Assembly: GCA_022822185.1 (NCBI GenBank)
Contig: JAJECE010000125.1
Coordinates: forward strand, 1-42,163
Origin: Rhodothermales bacterium
GTDB taxonomy: Bacteria; Bacteroidota; Rhodothermia; Rhodothermales; Bin80
Direction: 5' to 3'
Length of the DNA stretch: 42,163 nt
Shown: in pieces, positions 1 through 8,150 of the stretch
How positions within the stretch are numbered: the stretch's first letter is position 1
How the letters are laid out: the number at the start of each line of letters is the position of its first letter
The notes under the pieces: generated by a model
Seen by the model: only the letters and a program-made list of their open reading frames with translations
Databases searched by the model: none
What the model was told of the DNA's origin: nothing
Translations under genes and position numbers: made by a program

Positions 1-171
1 CTCCTGTTCATTCAGATACGAGGTCAGGTTCTCCGAAATAAACCGGTAGAACAACATCCCCAGAACATAACTCTTGAAATCCCATCCATCCACGGACCCG
101 CGCAGGTCGTTGGCGATCCGCCAGATGATTCGATGCAGTTCTGCACGTTCGACTTCCTTGTTGTTTTTCAT
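1..171 (-). CDS. hsdM: Type I restriction-modification methyltransferase subunit HsdM, N-terminal part (cut by window edge)
   Basis: Reading the minus strand from the ATG at 171-169 gives 57 uninterrupted codons running off the left edge. The residues include IIWRIANDLRGSVDGWDF and LGMLFYRFISENLT, which is the helical HsdM N-terminal domain that precedes the adenine N6-methyltransferase core. HsdM pairs with HsdS (specificity) and HsdR (nuclease) to modify and restrict DNA. A GTGGA sequence directly precedes the start. A second open frame over the same bases (8-196) shows no family resemblance. The catalytic NPPF-type motif would lie outside the window, so functionality cannot be judged. The assignment rests on family resemblance by eye. 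Confidence 0.82.
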   Translation of the reverse strand, partial: MKNNKEVERAELHRIIWRIANDLRGSVDGWDFKSYVLGMLFYRFISENLTSYLNEQE

Positions 172-483
172 TCCACATTAACAGGTAACCCCCCAATTTA
201 ATAAATCTGGCCGTAGTAGCCTATGCCAGCAGAACTATTTTTGTCCACGGCAATCTCCTTGGACAGGTTCGGAAACGAATTCTTGGAATTCGTCAGGAAT
301 GCCTGCGTCCATATATCCCTGAATCCCGTTCGGGAGGCGAACTTCAGTACCGGGGCATCCTCATGGGCTGCAGGATGAAGGATACTATTTTCGTGACATC
401 CTCAACGGATTCCCCACAACTGTGTACAACCTAAGGCGGTTTCGGATGAAACCTCTTAGAACACACAAACAAATTATAGGCGG
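172..483. other. Intergenic region between hsdM and tonB, with a possible decayed gene tail
   Basis: The region lies between divergent genes, so it should hold promoters for both. I see no clear promoter boxes. On the minus strand one frame is open from 401 down to a TAA at 200-198 (about 67 codons, no plausible start, ending in residues AGIGYYGQIY). It may be the tail of a degraded gene, but I cannot name it and chance is possible. Confidence 0.2.
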
Positions 484-1140
484 ATGCGGCGCCACTTTGA
501 TGGAGATCAATATGTTCTTCGCCTGCTTGCCAGTATCCTTGTCGTACAGGTACTGATCCTGCTGTGCATAAAACTGTGGCCACTTCCTTTGCCTTCGGGG
601 CCTCTGGACATCGTCTACTCTAATCCTGAAACGATCCAGATGGAAGAAATCGTCACTACCCGCCAAACCCGGGCCACTCCTCCCCCCCCACCTCCCCTGC
701 CCCCGGTGATCCGGCCAGAAGACATCCTTCTCGAAGAAGACCTGATCCTTGACCTTGATCCACTGGCCGTAACCCGCCCTCGCATGGACGCAATCCCCAG
801 CGAACCCGAGGTCGCGCAATCAGATGGCCCGGCTGCCTCCGAACCACCAAAATTAATCCGAATTGCCACCCCCGAATATCCCCGGTCCGCACGGCGACGA
901 AACATACGGGCAGAAGTCGTGATCACGCTGGTCGTTGATACGCAGGGGCGTGTGCAGTCGCCACAGGTGCTTGAGCGATATCTGGTCCATGAAACGACGC
1001 GGACGCGGGTACATGAATTAGGCCACGGACTAGAGGAAGCAGCCATCAATGCCGCCATGCGATCTCTATTTCGTCCGGCAAAGCAGGAAGGGATCGCAGT
1101 AGACAGCCGCTACAGGGTCACCTTCAACTTCGGAAACTAA
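484..1140 (+). CDS. tonB: TonB-family energy transducer
   Basis: This 218-residue protein has the TonB layout. There is a short cytoplasmic N-terminus, one membrane anchor at about residues 11-32, a proline-rich stretch at 65-75 (PPPPPPLPP) followed by an acidic linker, and a C-terminal TonB-like beta/alpha domain from about residue 122 (PEYPRSARRRNIRAEVVITLVVD, with the conserved YP near its start). TonB couples the ExbB/ExbD proton-driven motor to outer-membrane receptors; two such receptors lie at 14.8-21.1 kb. AGGCGG directly abuts the ATG, so SD spacing is tight. No exbB or exbD is adjacent. The C-terminal domain has an insert around ERYLVHETTRTRVHELGHG that is longer than in the usual TonB_C fold. 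Its 3' end meets the convergent small gene with a 3-bp gap. Confidence 0.8.
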   Translation: MRRHFDGDQYVLRLLASILVVQVLILLCIKLWPLPLPSGPLDIVYSNPETIQMEEIVTTRQTRATPPPPPPLPPVIRPEDILLEEDLILDLDPLAVTRPRMDAIPSEPEVAQSDGPAASEPPKLIRIATPEYPRSARRRNIRAEVVITLVVDTQGRVQSPQVLERYLVHETTRTRVHELGHGLEEAAINAAMRSLFRPAKQEGIAVDSRYRVTFNFGN

Positions 1141-1143
1141 GTC

Positions 1144-1380
1144 TCAGGGCAGATCACGCCAGCGGGCATCCTCTACCTCGTACTCCTCTCCAAATTCATC
1201 CTGATAAGTCTTTTCCGGAGACGGACCATCGTCGCGGTCCGGGCGATCTATCTCCACGACCTTGTAGATACGCCAGCCTGCTTTCAAGACAAAATATCCA
1301 ATCAGCGCAAGTAAAACTCCCACTCCGAAACTCATGCCATTGTACCGTTTGATGTCATCAATCCTACGCAACACAGGCAT
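1144..1380 (-). CDS. Small single-pass membrane protein of unknown function
   Basis: The ATG at 1380 is preferred over an upstream GTG at 1395 because GGGGAG lies 5 nt before it. The 78-residue product has a basic N-terminus (VLRRIDDIKRY), one hydrophobic helix at about residues 17-33 (FGVGVLLALIGYFVLKAGW) and a charged, acidic C-terminal tail. That predicts an inner-membrane protein with a soluble tail. It lies downstream of folK on the same strand after a gap of about 140 bp. I recognise no family. Confidence 0.55.
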   Translation of the reverse strand: MPVLRRIDDIKRYNGMSFGVGVLLALIGYFVLKAGWRIYKVVEIDRPDRDDGPSPEKTYQDEFGEEYEVEDARWRDLP

Positions 1381-1523
1381 ACCTGCTCCCCGCACCCCAT
1401 CAAACCACCATGCCAGATCAGAAGGATTTCTGCAGTCCCATCAGGACCTGGGTCAGGGCAGGCTTGATCTGATTCAGCGTTCATGCCGTTTTCCAGAAGG
1501 ATACATCGTACCATCATAAACCG

Positions 1524-2069
1524 TTATTTTGCCGTGAACATCCTCAAAAGGTGCCCCTGATCTGTACCGAACAGCTTCCAGGATGTCTTAGACAGACTAG
1601 CACAGTCTGTGCATTGTGCCCTTACAACTGCCACCGTGGAATCAACCGGATCAGGAATATAGCACTCAGGTGACAGATCGTACCACGGCTGTAATACGAA
1701 GCGCCGCTCCTGCAATCTAGGATGTGGAAGTGTAATCCGATCCGTATTGCGTGTGATGTATCCCAGAATAAGAATGTCTACATCCAGGGTTCTCGGGGCA
1801 TAGGGGAGGGATCGCTTCCGACCTGCCCGGTGCTCAATCTTCTGACAAAAATCCAATAAATCCTCCGCTCCCAGATTCGTGCGTACCTCCACTACCGCAT
1901 TCAAAAAGTCCGGAGATTTATCACCGGGATGAAGCGTATGGGCGGCCCCCTCATAAACGGGAGAGCATCGCAGGTGTCCATCCAGCATCCGTAAATCTGC
2001 AACCGCCTGCCGCAACCGCGCCAGTCGATCTCCTAAATTTGATCCCAATGCAATGTAAGTTGTCTGCAT
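1524..2069 (-). CDS. folK: 2-amino-4-hydroxy-6-hydroxymethyldihydropteridine pyrophosphokinase
   Basis: HPPK transfers pyrophosphate from ATP to 6-hydroxymethyl-7,8-dihydropterin in cytosolic folate synthesis. The 181-residue product shows the N-terminal YIALGSNLGDR (residues 5-15), the pterin-side segment SPVYE, the HPPK signature RTLDVDIL (93-100) with its Mg-binding aspartates, and the LPHPRLQERRFVL segment (114-126). The length is slightly above the usual ~160, with a C-terminal tail of no obvious motif. The start ATG lies only 4 nt beyond the 3' end of the upstream tRNA-Arg. The only good SD (GGGGG, about 6 nt before the start) is formed by the 3' strand of the tRNA acceptor stem. Translation and tRNA processing from one transcript would therefore conflict. 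Confidence 0.93.
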   Translation of the reverse strand: MQTTYIALGSNLGDRLARLRQAVADLRMLDGHLRCSPVYEGAAHTLHPGDKSPDFLNAVVEVRTNLGAEDLLDFCQKIEHRAGRKRSLPYAPRTLDVDILILGYITRNTDRITLPHPRLQERRFVLQPWYDLSPECYIPDPVDSTVAVVRAQCTDCASLSKTSWKLFGTDQGHLLRMFTAK

Positions 2070-2073
2070 ACGG

Positions 2074-2146
2074 TACCCCCGCCAGGACTCGAACCCGGAT
2101 ATACGGCTTAGGAGGCCGTCGCTCTATCCTGTTGAGCTACAGGGGC
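2074..2146 (-). tRNA. tRNA-Arg (anticodon CCT)
   Basis: The minus strand folds as a 73-nt tRNA. The acceptor stem is GCCCCTG / CGGGGGT with a G-T closing pair. The D arm carries GCTC...GAGC. The anticodon stem ACGGC/GCCGT encloses loop CTCCTAA (anticodon CCT, reading AGG). The T arm is CCGGG-TTCGAGT-CCTGG and the discriminator is A. CCA is not fully encoded. The gene overlaps the last 39 nt of rpe on the same strand and ends 4 nt before folK. Confidence 0.93.
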
Positions 2147-2797
2147 AGATGACGCACGCAACGCGCGAATACGTTCAGACACAACCCCTCCAAATACCGC
2201 ACTTCCCGCTACCACCACATCGGCACCATTCTCCCTGACCTCACGCACATTGTCCGGCCCGACTCCTCCATCTACCTCCAGTAGTACGTTACAACCACTC
2301 CGATTGATCATAGATCTGAGCTGACTTGTGCGCTGACCGGCCTCAGGTAAATAGGACTGACCGGCAAACCCTGGATATACCGACATGATCATCGCCACAT
2401 CGATATGCTCCAGCCAGGGACTTAATTGATCCAGTGGGGTGTCTGGATTCAAGGTTAATCCCGGCTTACACCCAAGTGTACGGATTTTCTTAAGTGTCGA
2501 ACCGATCTCTTTACAGGCTTCCACATGAATCGTGAGAATGTCTGCCCCGGCTTTCGCAAAGTCCGCAATGTACCGCTCCGGCTCTGTAATCATCAGATGC
2601 GTATCTAGAACTACACCGGTTCTCCGCTTGAGCGGCGCAAGCGCAGCGACCGCTAATGGACCAAAGGTCAGATTCGGCACAAAGTGCCCATCCATCACAT
2701 CAATATGCAACCAGTCCGCCCCCGCATCCACCGCCTCTTCAGCATGAGACTCCAGCCTGGCAAAGTCGGCAGAAAGTATGGACGGAGCAATCAACAT
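2108..2797 (-). CDS. rpe: Ribulose-phosphate 3-epimerase
   Basis: Rpe interconverts ribulose-5-phosphate and xylulose-5-phosphate in the pentose phosphate pathway. The TIM-barrel landmarks are present: APSILSADF (4-12), HIDVMDGHFVPN (31-42, metal and catalytic residues), DTHLM (65-69), MSVYPGFAGQ (138-147) and the phosphate-binding VDGGV (175-179) and AGSAVF (197-202). The last 13 residues of the 229-residue frame (from APVAQQDRA on) are translated from the tRNA-Arg gene. The TAA stop is formed by the third anticodon base plus the two following loop bases. The natural protein body ends at about residue 216, as expected for the family. The gene starts 6 nt after the nuoH stop, so it is probably co-transcribed with nuoH. 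Confidence 0.93.
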   Translation of the reverse strand: MLIAPSILSADFARLESHAEEAVDAGADWLHIDVMDGHFVPNLTFGPLAVAALAPLKRRTGVVLDTHLMITEPERYIADFAKAGADILTIHVEACKEIGSTLKKIRTLGCKPGLTLNPDTPLDQLSPWLEHIDVAMIMSVYPGFAGQSYLPEAGQRTSQLRSMINRSGCNVLLEVDGGVGPDNVREVRENGADVVVAGSAVFGGVVSERIRALRASSAPVAQQDRATAS

Positions 2798-2803
2798 TTT
2801 ATC

Positions 2804-3829
2804 CTACGCAAAGATGGCCACTACGATGGCCATCAAGAGCACATTTACAAGCGCAACGGGCAACAATACCTTCCAGCCGATCTGCATCAACTGGCTGTAC
2901 TTGAAGCGGGGCAGCGTCCAGCGTACCCATAAAAACAGGAACCCAAAGAAGGCAACCTTCATCATTAAACTGCCGACCTGCATCAGTGAAAGCCAGACAG
3001 ATCCCTCAAGCCCCGGGAATGCCGCAAGTAACTGCGGCTCAAATGGGATCAGATAGCCCCCGAAGAAAAGCGTCGCAATCACAAACGAGGCAACAAACCA
3101 GTTCACATACTCCGCCAGAAAAAACATGCCGAATTTCATTCCGCTGTACTCCGTATGATAGCCCCCCACTAGCTCCTGCTCTGCCTCCGGTAAATCGAAC
3201 GGAGCACGGTTCGTTTCTGCAAACGTAGTGATAATAAACAGAATTGCTCCGATAGGGTTACGGAAAAAATTCCATCCCAGAATTGCCCCCCCCATTGCCT
3301 GATCCTCCACAATCTCCACAACGCTGAGCGATCCGGCCGTGATGACAACACTGGCCACTGCCAATCCCATAGAGAGTTCATAGGAAATCATCTGTGCACT
3401 GGAGCGGAGCCCGCCAAGAAGTGAAAACTTGCTGTTACTGCTCCAGCCGGCAAGCGTGACCCCATAGACCGAAATACTCGTCAATGCCAAAATAATCAGA
3501 ATCCCCACCGCACTGTCCACAATCACAAAGCCGCGGGCATACGGAATTAATGCCGGCACCGTCATCGCAATGACAACCATCACCACCGGAGCCAATGAAT
3601 AAACAAACCTGCTGGCTCCTTCAGGAACCGTGTCCTCCTTGAAGACCAGCTTAAATACATCTGCGAACGGCTGAAAAAATCCTCCCGGCCCAACCCGGTT
3701 CGGCCCTGGACGATTCTGGATGAAGGCCGACACCTTCCGCTCAGCATACACTAGGCAGGATGCGGATATCAACATAAAGTTGATAACTCCAAAGCCTACC
3801 AAGGCTAAGATTCCTGGCGATAGATCCAT
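2804..3829 (-). CDS. nuoH: NADH-quinone oxidoreductase subunit H
   Basis: NuoH is the membrane subunit of complex I that forms the quinone chamber next to the NuoB/D junction. The 341 residues fit the family. They include about eight hydrophobic helices, the loop AERKVSAFIQNRPGPNRVGP after helix 1, and the FAETNRAPFDLPEAEQELVGG signature with its conserved acidic residues in the quinone-proximal loop. It is separated from nuoG by a Sel1 gene plus a 256-bp gap, so it probably has its own promoter. No TAnnTTTG box was confidently found in the gap. Downstream is rpe rather than nuoI, so the remaining membrane-arm genes must be elsewhere. Confidence 0.95.
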   Translation of the reverse strand: MDLSPGILALVGFGVINFMLISASCLVYAERKVSAFIQNRPGPNRVGPGGFFQPFADVFKLVFKEDTVPEGASRFVYSLAPVVMVVIAMTVPALIPYARGFVIVDSAVGILIILALTSISVYGVTLAGWSSNSKFSLLGGLRSSAQMISYELSMGLAVASVVITAGSLSVVEIVEDQAMGGAILGWNFFRNPIGAILFIITTFAETNRAPFDLPEAEQELVGGYHTEYSGMKFGMFFLAEYVNWFVASFVIATLFFGGYLIPFEPQLLAAFPGLEGSVWLSLMQVGSLMMKVAFFGFLFLWVRWTLPRFKYSQLMQIGWKVLLPVALVNVLLMAIVVAIFA

Positions 3830-4085
3830 CTTCTAACTGATCTCTTTGATGCTGAATCGAAGGCCTTTCATATCCGACGCAGGTCTATAGTGCACCAAGC
3901 CCCGAACTGGTGAGGATTCCAATTCTGCATGAATGCCTGTTAAAGGTAACGTTTTACACATAATTGTGCCGCATGTTATGGAATATCGTCTGATAGATGT
4001 AACATGAGTTGCATGACTGCAATCTAAGTCTCATCTCTTCAATCCCTCGGAAAATCCATAGACATGATCATTTCAGAGTTTATTC

Positions 4086-6194
4086 TTATTTGCGCCCTGA
4101 CTCTATATAATTCCAGATTTCAGATGAACGCCGCCGGGCCTCGGCAATTTCCTCCGGAGACATCCGCTCTCGCAACATGTTTCGTTTCTCAATCGCATCA
4201 CGATCCCCCTGTGCAGCAGAAAGGTTGTACCATGCGTAGGCTTCTGTTTCATCTTTTGGGATTCCACTCCCGTTCTGGTACATGAATCCTAGTAAAAATT
4301 GGGATCTCACGTCTCCCTGTTCGCCAGACAAACGTAACCATTTCACAGCTTCCTCCCCATCCTTTGGCACACCATTTCCAGTGGCATACATGGCTCCCAA
4401 CTGGCATTGAGCGTCGGCATTTCCCTGTTCAGCGGCCAGACGAAACCATTTCGCACCCTCTTCGGGATCCTCCGAAACTCCCCTGCCGGAGGTATACAGA
4501 AATCCTAAATAATCCTGCGCAAGACCCATTCCCTGTTCGGCAGCTAAACGAACCCACTTTACGGCTTCTGTAGCATCCTCTGCTACCCATTCCCCTTTAT
4601 CATATATACATCCCAGGTTATATTGTGCACTGGTATCTCCCTGATTGGCAGCCAGACGAAACCACTTCACGGCTTCTACAGCATCTTTTTCCACTCCCCT
4701 GCCTGCACCGTACATGAAACCTAGATTAAGTTGTGCACTGGCATCTCCCTGATTGGCAGCCAAACGAAACCACTTCACAGCCTCCCCGTCATCCTGTTGT
4801 GCACACTTCCCATTCATGTACATTTTCCCTAGATTGCTTTGTGCTACGGCAAGCCCCTGTTCGGCAGACATACTCAGCCATTTTACGGCTTCCTCATCGT
4901 CCTGTCGAACCCCTTTACCAAAGACATAGAGGAACGCCAGATCATGTTGCGCCTCGGCATTACCCTGTTCAGCGGACAAACGGTACCACTTTGCGGCTCT
5001 TTTAAAATCCCCCGGTACGCCATCACCATCAGCGTACTTTTTTGCCAAAACATATTGAGCCCCATCATCTCCCTGATTGGCAGCTAGGTGGTACCACTTC
5101 GCGGCTTCCTCAGCATCCTGTGGCACTCCCCGACCCTGATCGTACATGCCTCCGAGATTATACTGCGCATCAGCATTTCCCTGCTCGGCAGACAGGTATA
5201 ACCACTTTACGGCTTCCTCATCATCCTGATGCACCCCTCTACCCTCTTGATACATATCTGCCATCGCAGCTTGCCCTGCGATATGCCCCTGTTCTGCACA
5301 CAGATAGTACCACTTCGCAGCTTCCCCATGGTCCTTCTTTAAACCCATTCCCGTGTCGTACATCTTCCCCAGTTTCCACTGCGCATCCGCATCTCCCTGT
5401 TTGGCCGCCAGACGGTACCATTTCACGGCTTCCTCAACATCCTCTGGCACTCCTTCCCCAAAATCGTACAATTGCCCCAACCGGAACTGTGCAGCAGCAT
5501 CGCCCTGTTCAGCAGCTAAACGATACCAGTTCGCAGCTTTCCCGGCATTCTTCGGCACCCCCTCACCACGCTCATGCATAAGTCCGAGATTATATTGTGC
5601 CTTCGGGTTCTGCTGTTCGGCGGACAAAAGGTACCACTTTTCCGCTTTCTTATAGTCCCGAGGCACACCTCGACCAAAGGTGTACATAAACCCCATTCGA
5701 AACTGCGCATCGGAATTCCCCTGTTCAACCGACAGCCGGAACCACTTTACAGCCTCCTTACAGTCCTGCGGTATCCCCTTTCCCTTGTCATACATGAACC
5801 CCAGATTATTTTGCGCCTGAGCAAATCCCTGTTCGGCAGACCGGCGGTACCACTTTACCGCCATCCTATAATCCTCCTGCACCCCGATACCATTCTCGTA
5901 CATGAATCCCAGATTATATTGCGCCGGAGGAAAGCCTTGCTTTGCTGCTAGGCGCAACCACTTCACCGCCTTTTGGTCATCCTGTGGTACCCCCCTGCCA
6001 TGATGATACATGTCCCCCAGAAGAGACTGTGCTGCATCAAATCCCTGTTCGGCAGACCGGCGATACCATTTCACAGCCTCCCGATCATTCTGTGATACAC
6101 CTTGACCAAAGGCATACGCAACGCCCATGTGATATTGCGCAACGGCATCGCCCTCTCTGGCAGCATAATATACTTCGTGAAGATTCTGATCCAT
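4086..6194 (-). CDS. Sel1-repeat (TPR-like) protein with 18 tandem 36-residue repeats
   Basis: The ATG at 6194 is chosen over an upstream TTG because AGGA lies 9 nt before it; the product is 702 residues. After a short N-terminus without a signal peptide, 18 consecutive 36-residue Sel1-like repeats run almost to the end. Each has the pattern AQ-x2-LG-x-MY-x2-G-x-GV-x2-D-x2-EAVKWYRLAAEQG. A capped charged tail (about 37 residues, with RERMSPEEIAEARRRSSEIW) closes the solenoid. Repeats 9 (AGQAAMADMY) and 11 (GAQYVLAKKY) are the most divergent. Sel1 proteins are protein-protein scaffolds; the partner is unknown. It interrupts the complex I genes between nuoG and nuoH on the same strand. The 108-bp DNA periodicity makes the locus prone to repeat-number change. 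Confidence 0.92.
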   Translation of the reverse strand: MDQNLHEVYYAAREGDAVAQYHMGVAYAFGQGVSQNDREAVKWYRRSAEQGFDAAQSLLGDMYHHGRGVPQDDQKAVKWLRLAAKQGFPPAQYNLGFMYENGIGVQEDYRMAVKWYRRSAEQGFAQAQNNLGFMYDKGKGIPQDCKEAVKWFRLSVEQGNSDAQFRMGFMYTFGRGVPRDYKKAEKWYLLSAEQQNPKAQYNLGLMHERGEGVPKNAGKAANWYRLAAEQGDAAAQFRLGQLYDFGEGVPEDVEEAVKWYRLAAKQGDADAQWKLGKMYDTGMGLKKDHGEAAKWYYLCAEQGHIAGQAAMADMYQEGRGVHQDDEEAVKWLYLSAEQGNADAQYNLGGMYDQGRGVPQDAEEAAKWYHLAANQGDDGAQYVLAKKYADGDGVPGDFKRAAKWYRLSAEQGNAEAQHDLAFLYVFGKGVRQDDEEAVKWLSMSAEQGLAVAQSNLGKMYMNGKCAQQDDGEAVKWFRLAANQGDASAQLNLGFMYGAGRGVEKDAVEAVKWFRLAANQGDTSAQYNLGCIYDKGEWVAEDATEAVKWVRLAAEQGMGLAQDYLGFLYTSGRGVSEDPEEGAKWFRLAAEQGNADAQCQLGAMYATGNGVPKDGEEAVKWLRLSGEQGDVRSQFLLGFMYQNGSGIPKDETEAYAWYNLSAAQGDRDAIEKRNMLRERMSPEEIAEARRRSSEIWNYIESGRK

Positions 6195-6271
6195 TAGAGA
6201 ATATCCTGATCGTAGACCAATACCAAGAATCCCGCTACTAGGCTCTTCAAGTAACCGCAAAATTGCATCAT

Positions 6272-6297
6272 GGGTTTTCTCTGTTTTTTAAAAACCC
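6272..6297 (-). terminator. Candidate weak hairpin between nuoG and the Sel1 gene
   Basis: Arms GGGTTTT (6272-6278) and AAAACCC (6291-6297) are complementary across a 12-nt loop that itself contains a T-run and an A-run. It lies about 95 nt past the nuoG stop and about 78 nt before the Sel1 start. It could attenuate read-through from the nuo operon or be part of the Sel1 leader. Only three G-C pairs stabilise it, and there is no clear downstream U-tract, so this is weak. Confidence 0.22.
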
Positions 6298-6392
6298 TGT
6301 GGATTGTATACCAACTCAATTCGGGCGACCAAATATTCCCTGCAAAACAAATGTAGTTTCCAAAATAACCCCCGATACGCATCCTGAATATC

Positions 6393-8144
6393 TCAATGCG
6401 TGCCCTCTAAATGGGCCGGCTGAAAACTCTCTTTGAGACAAAGATCTATGCCAGTCAATCCCATGGCATCATGGGTTGCTCCGGCAAAGGCCGGATTGGT
6501 TTCGCTAATGTGCTGCATAATTTTTCTTGGACCCTGCGGGTTGATTTCGGTGCCCAATGCGCGGGTAATCATCGGAATCATCTCCCAGCTGGGCTTACAG
6601 TCAATGTAGTGAGATTCATTGTGCCACCGATCAAACGGGGTCCCATGCCGGTCTGCACGACTGAGCCCCATCTGCATCATGAGCGTCCGATTTGTCCCCT
6701 TAATGGCTTTGGCAGGGATCACCCGCTGCGCACGCCCGGATTCATTCACAAAGGTCCCGATGGTCTCGGCAGCCATCGCCGCCGGAAGCGCAACGCGTGC
6801 TGCAGGGAGCGTTTGATTCGTCGTGTGATGATAATGAAGAATGACCTCTGTACCCGCCAGAGACTCCACGCTGCAAAGCCCGGAGGCAACGGGATCATCT
6901 TCCAGAACATACAGGGCCGTAACCTCTCCCGATTCAATCCGCGCACGCCAGAGAGTTTCGTCTATCGGATAGATGCCCAGACGTTCACATCCCTGACGGT
7001 TCGGGGTCCGATCATCGGTACAAAGCCAGCCGTCCCCGTGCCCAGGATCAATATGCGGAATATAACCGGCAACCTGCCCGCCCACCGCATCCGCAAGCTG
7101 CATCAGCATCCAGTTATCCTCCACCGTCGCATAGGCCGAAGCAATAAACACCGCATTTTCACCTGCACTCTGCAGGATTTCTGCCGCTCTCTGAAGCGAT
7201 GCATCCCATGAAGAGAATGCTGCCCGTGTTCCTCCCGCAATGGACGGGCCGGCAGGGCGATCCTCATTAAATCGGCGATAAGCCAGACGATCTTCGTCGG
7301 GAAGCCAGAATTCATTCACATCCGGATTGGCACGCGGTGTAATCCGCAGCACCAGATTGTCCCGAACCCATAAATGGCAATTGGATCCTTTCGCATTCGT
7401 CGTCGTGATCGATGGGGTACTGGCCATCTCCCAGATCCGTGCCTGAAATCGAAAATCCACCGAGGTCAGCGCACCAACCGGACACAAATCAATCACATTC
7501 ATCGAATAGGGTTCATCAAACGAAACCCCCGGTGGCGTCATCGGATAATTTTTTACCCCCCGTTCAATGATTGTGAGTTGCCCGCTTTTTGAAATTTCAT
7601 CGGTAAAGCGTACACAGCGGGTACAGTTGATGCACCGTTCGGCATCCAGAACAACCCGCGGGCCAAGCTTCACTTTCTTGGGTTTATGAACCTTGCGGAA
7701 TTCAAAACGGGATCCTTCCGGCCCATACTTGTATGCCTGAATCTGAAGCGGACAGTGCCCCGCCTGATCACAGATCGGGCAGTCCAGCGGATGATTAATG
7801 AGCAGGAACTCCAGCGTATCACGCTGCGCATCCTTAACCTTCTCGCTTGAGCGTGCCGTATGAACGACCTGTCCGTCAGAGACAATATGACTGCAGCTGG
7901 TCTGAAGTTTCGGAAAATACTGAATGACCGGCTCCCCCTGCTCATCCACCTGGATTTCTCCCGTCTGCCGGTCCCGCATCGGTGCCCCGATATCAACCAG
8001 ACACTGCCTGCAATTCGCAGGCACGGACATGGACGGATGATAACAGAAATGGGGAAGTTCTATCCCGTGATCCAGGCAGAACTGAAGCAGGCTCGGCCGG
8101 CCTTCAAATTCGTAGGATTTACCGTCTATGATGACCTGGGGCAT
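6393..8144 (-). CDS. nuoG: NADH-quinone oxidoreductase subunit G (iron-sulfur subunit)
   Basis: NuoG carries the peripheral-arm Fe-S chain of complex I. Visible ligands, in order, are the 2Fe-2S set (HFCYHPSMSVPANCRQC and a later SC), the histidine-plus-cysteine 4Fe-4S set (HPLDCPICDQAGHCPLQ) and a second 4Fe-4S set (RCINCTRC with the distal DLCPVGAL). A degenerate molybdopterin-oxidoreductase-like domain follows. At 583 residues it is much shorter than the proteobacterial form (about 900), with the loss in the C-terminal domain. It starts 6 nt after the lipoprotein gene stop, so translational coupling is plausible. Confidence 0.93.
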   Translation of the reverse strand: MPQVIIDGKSYEFEGRPSLLQFCLDHGIELPHFCYHPSMSVPANCRQCLVDIGAPMRDRQTGEIQVDEQGEPVIQYFPKLQTSCSHIVSDGQVVHTARSSEKVKDAQRDTLEFLLINHPLDCPICDQAGHCPLQIQAYKYGPEGSRFEFRKVHKPKKVKLGPRVVLDAERCINCTRCVRFTDEISKSGQLTIIERGVKNYPMTPPGVSFDEPYSMNVIDLCPVGALTSVDFRFQARIWEMASTPSITTTNAKGSNCHLWVRDNLVLRITPRANPDVNEFWLPDEDRLAYRRFNEDRPAGPSIAGGTRAAFSSWDASLQRAAEILQSAGENAVFIASAYATVEDNWMLMQLADAVGGQVAGYIPHIDPGHGDGWLCTDDRTPNRQGCERLGIYPIDETLWRARIESGEVTALYVLEDDPVASGLCSVESLAGTEVILHYHHTTNQTLPAARVALPAAMAAETIGTFVNESGRAQRVIPAKAIKGTNRTLMMQMGLSRADRHGTPFDRWHNESHYIDCKPSWEMIPMITRALGTEINPQGPRKIMQHISETNPAFAGATHDAMGLTGIDLCLKESFQPAHLEGTH

Positions 8145-8150
8145 GGAGAA

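Noticed and set aside
8-196. Minus-strand 62-codon frame at the left edge as a gene
   Set aside because: It overlaps the hsdM frame in another register, has no family resemblance, and the hsdM frame reads as a clear HsdM N-terminal domain.
5042-5581. Plus-strand frame opposite the Sel1 gene
   Set aside because: It is an antisense shadow of repeated codons; its own repeats only mirror the 108-bp Sel1 periodicity.
4086-6194. Regular DNA repeats as a CRISPR array
   Set aside because: The period is 108 bp and in frame with 36-residue Sel1 repeats; there are no short conserved repeats with unique spacers. I saw no CRISPR array elsewhere.
6411-7211. 266-codon plus-strand frame opposite nuoG
   Set aside because: It lies antisense to a well-supported nuoG with all cluster ligands and shows no recognisable protein features.
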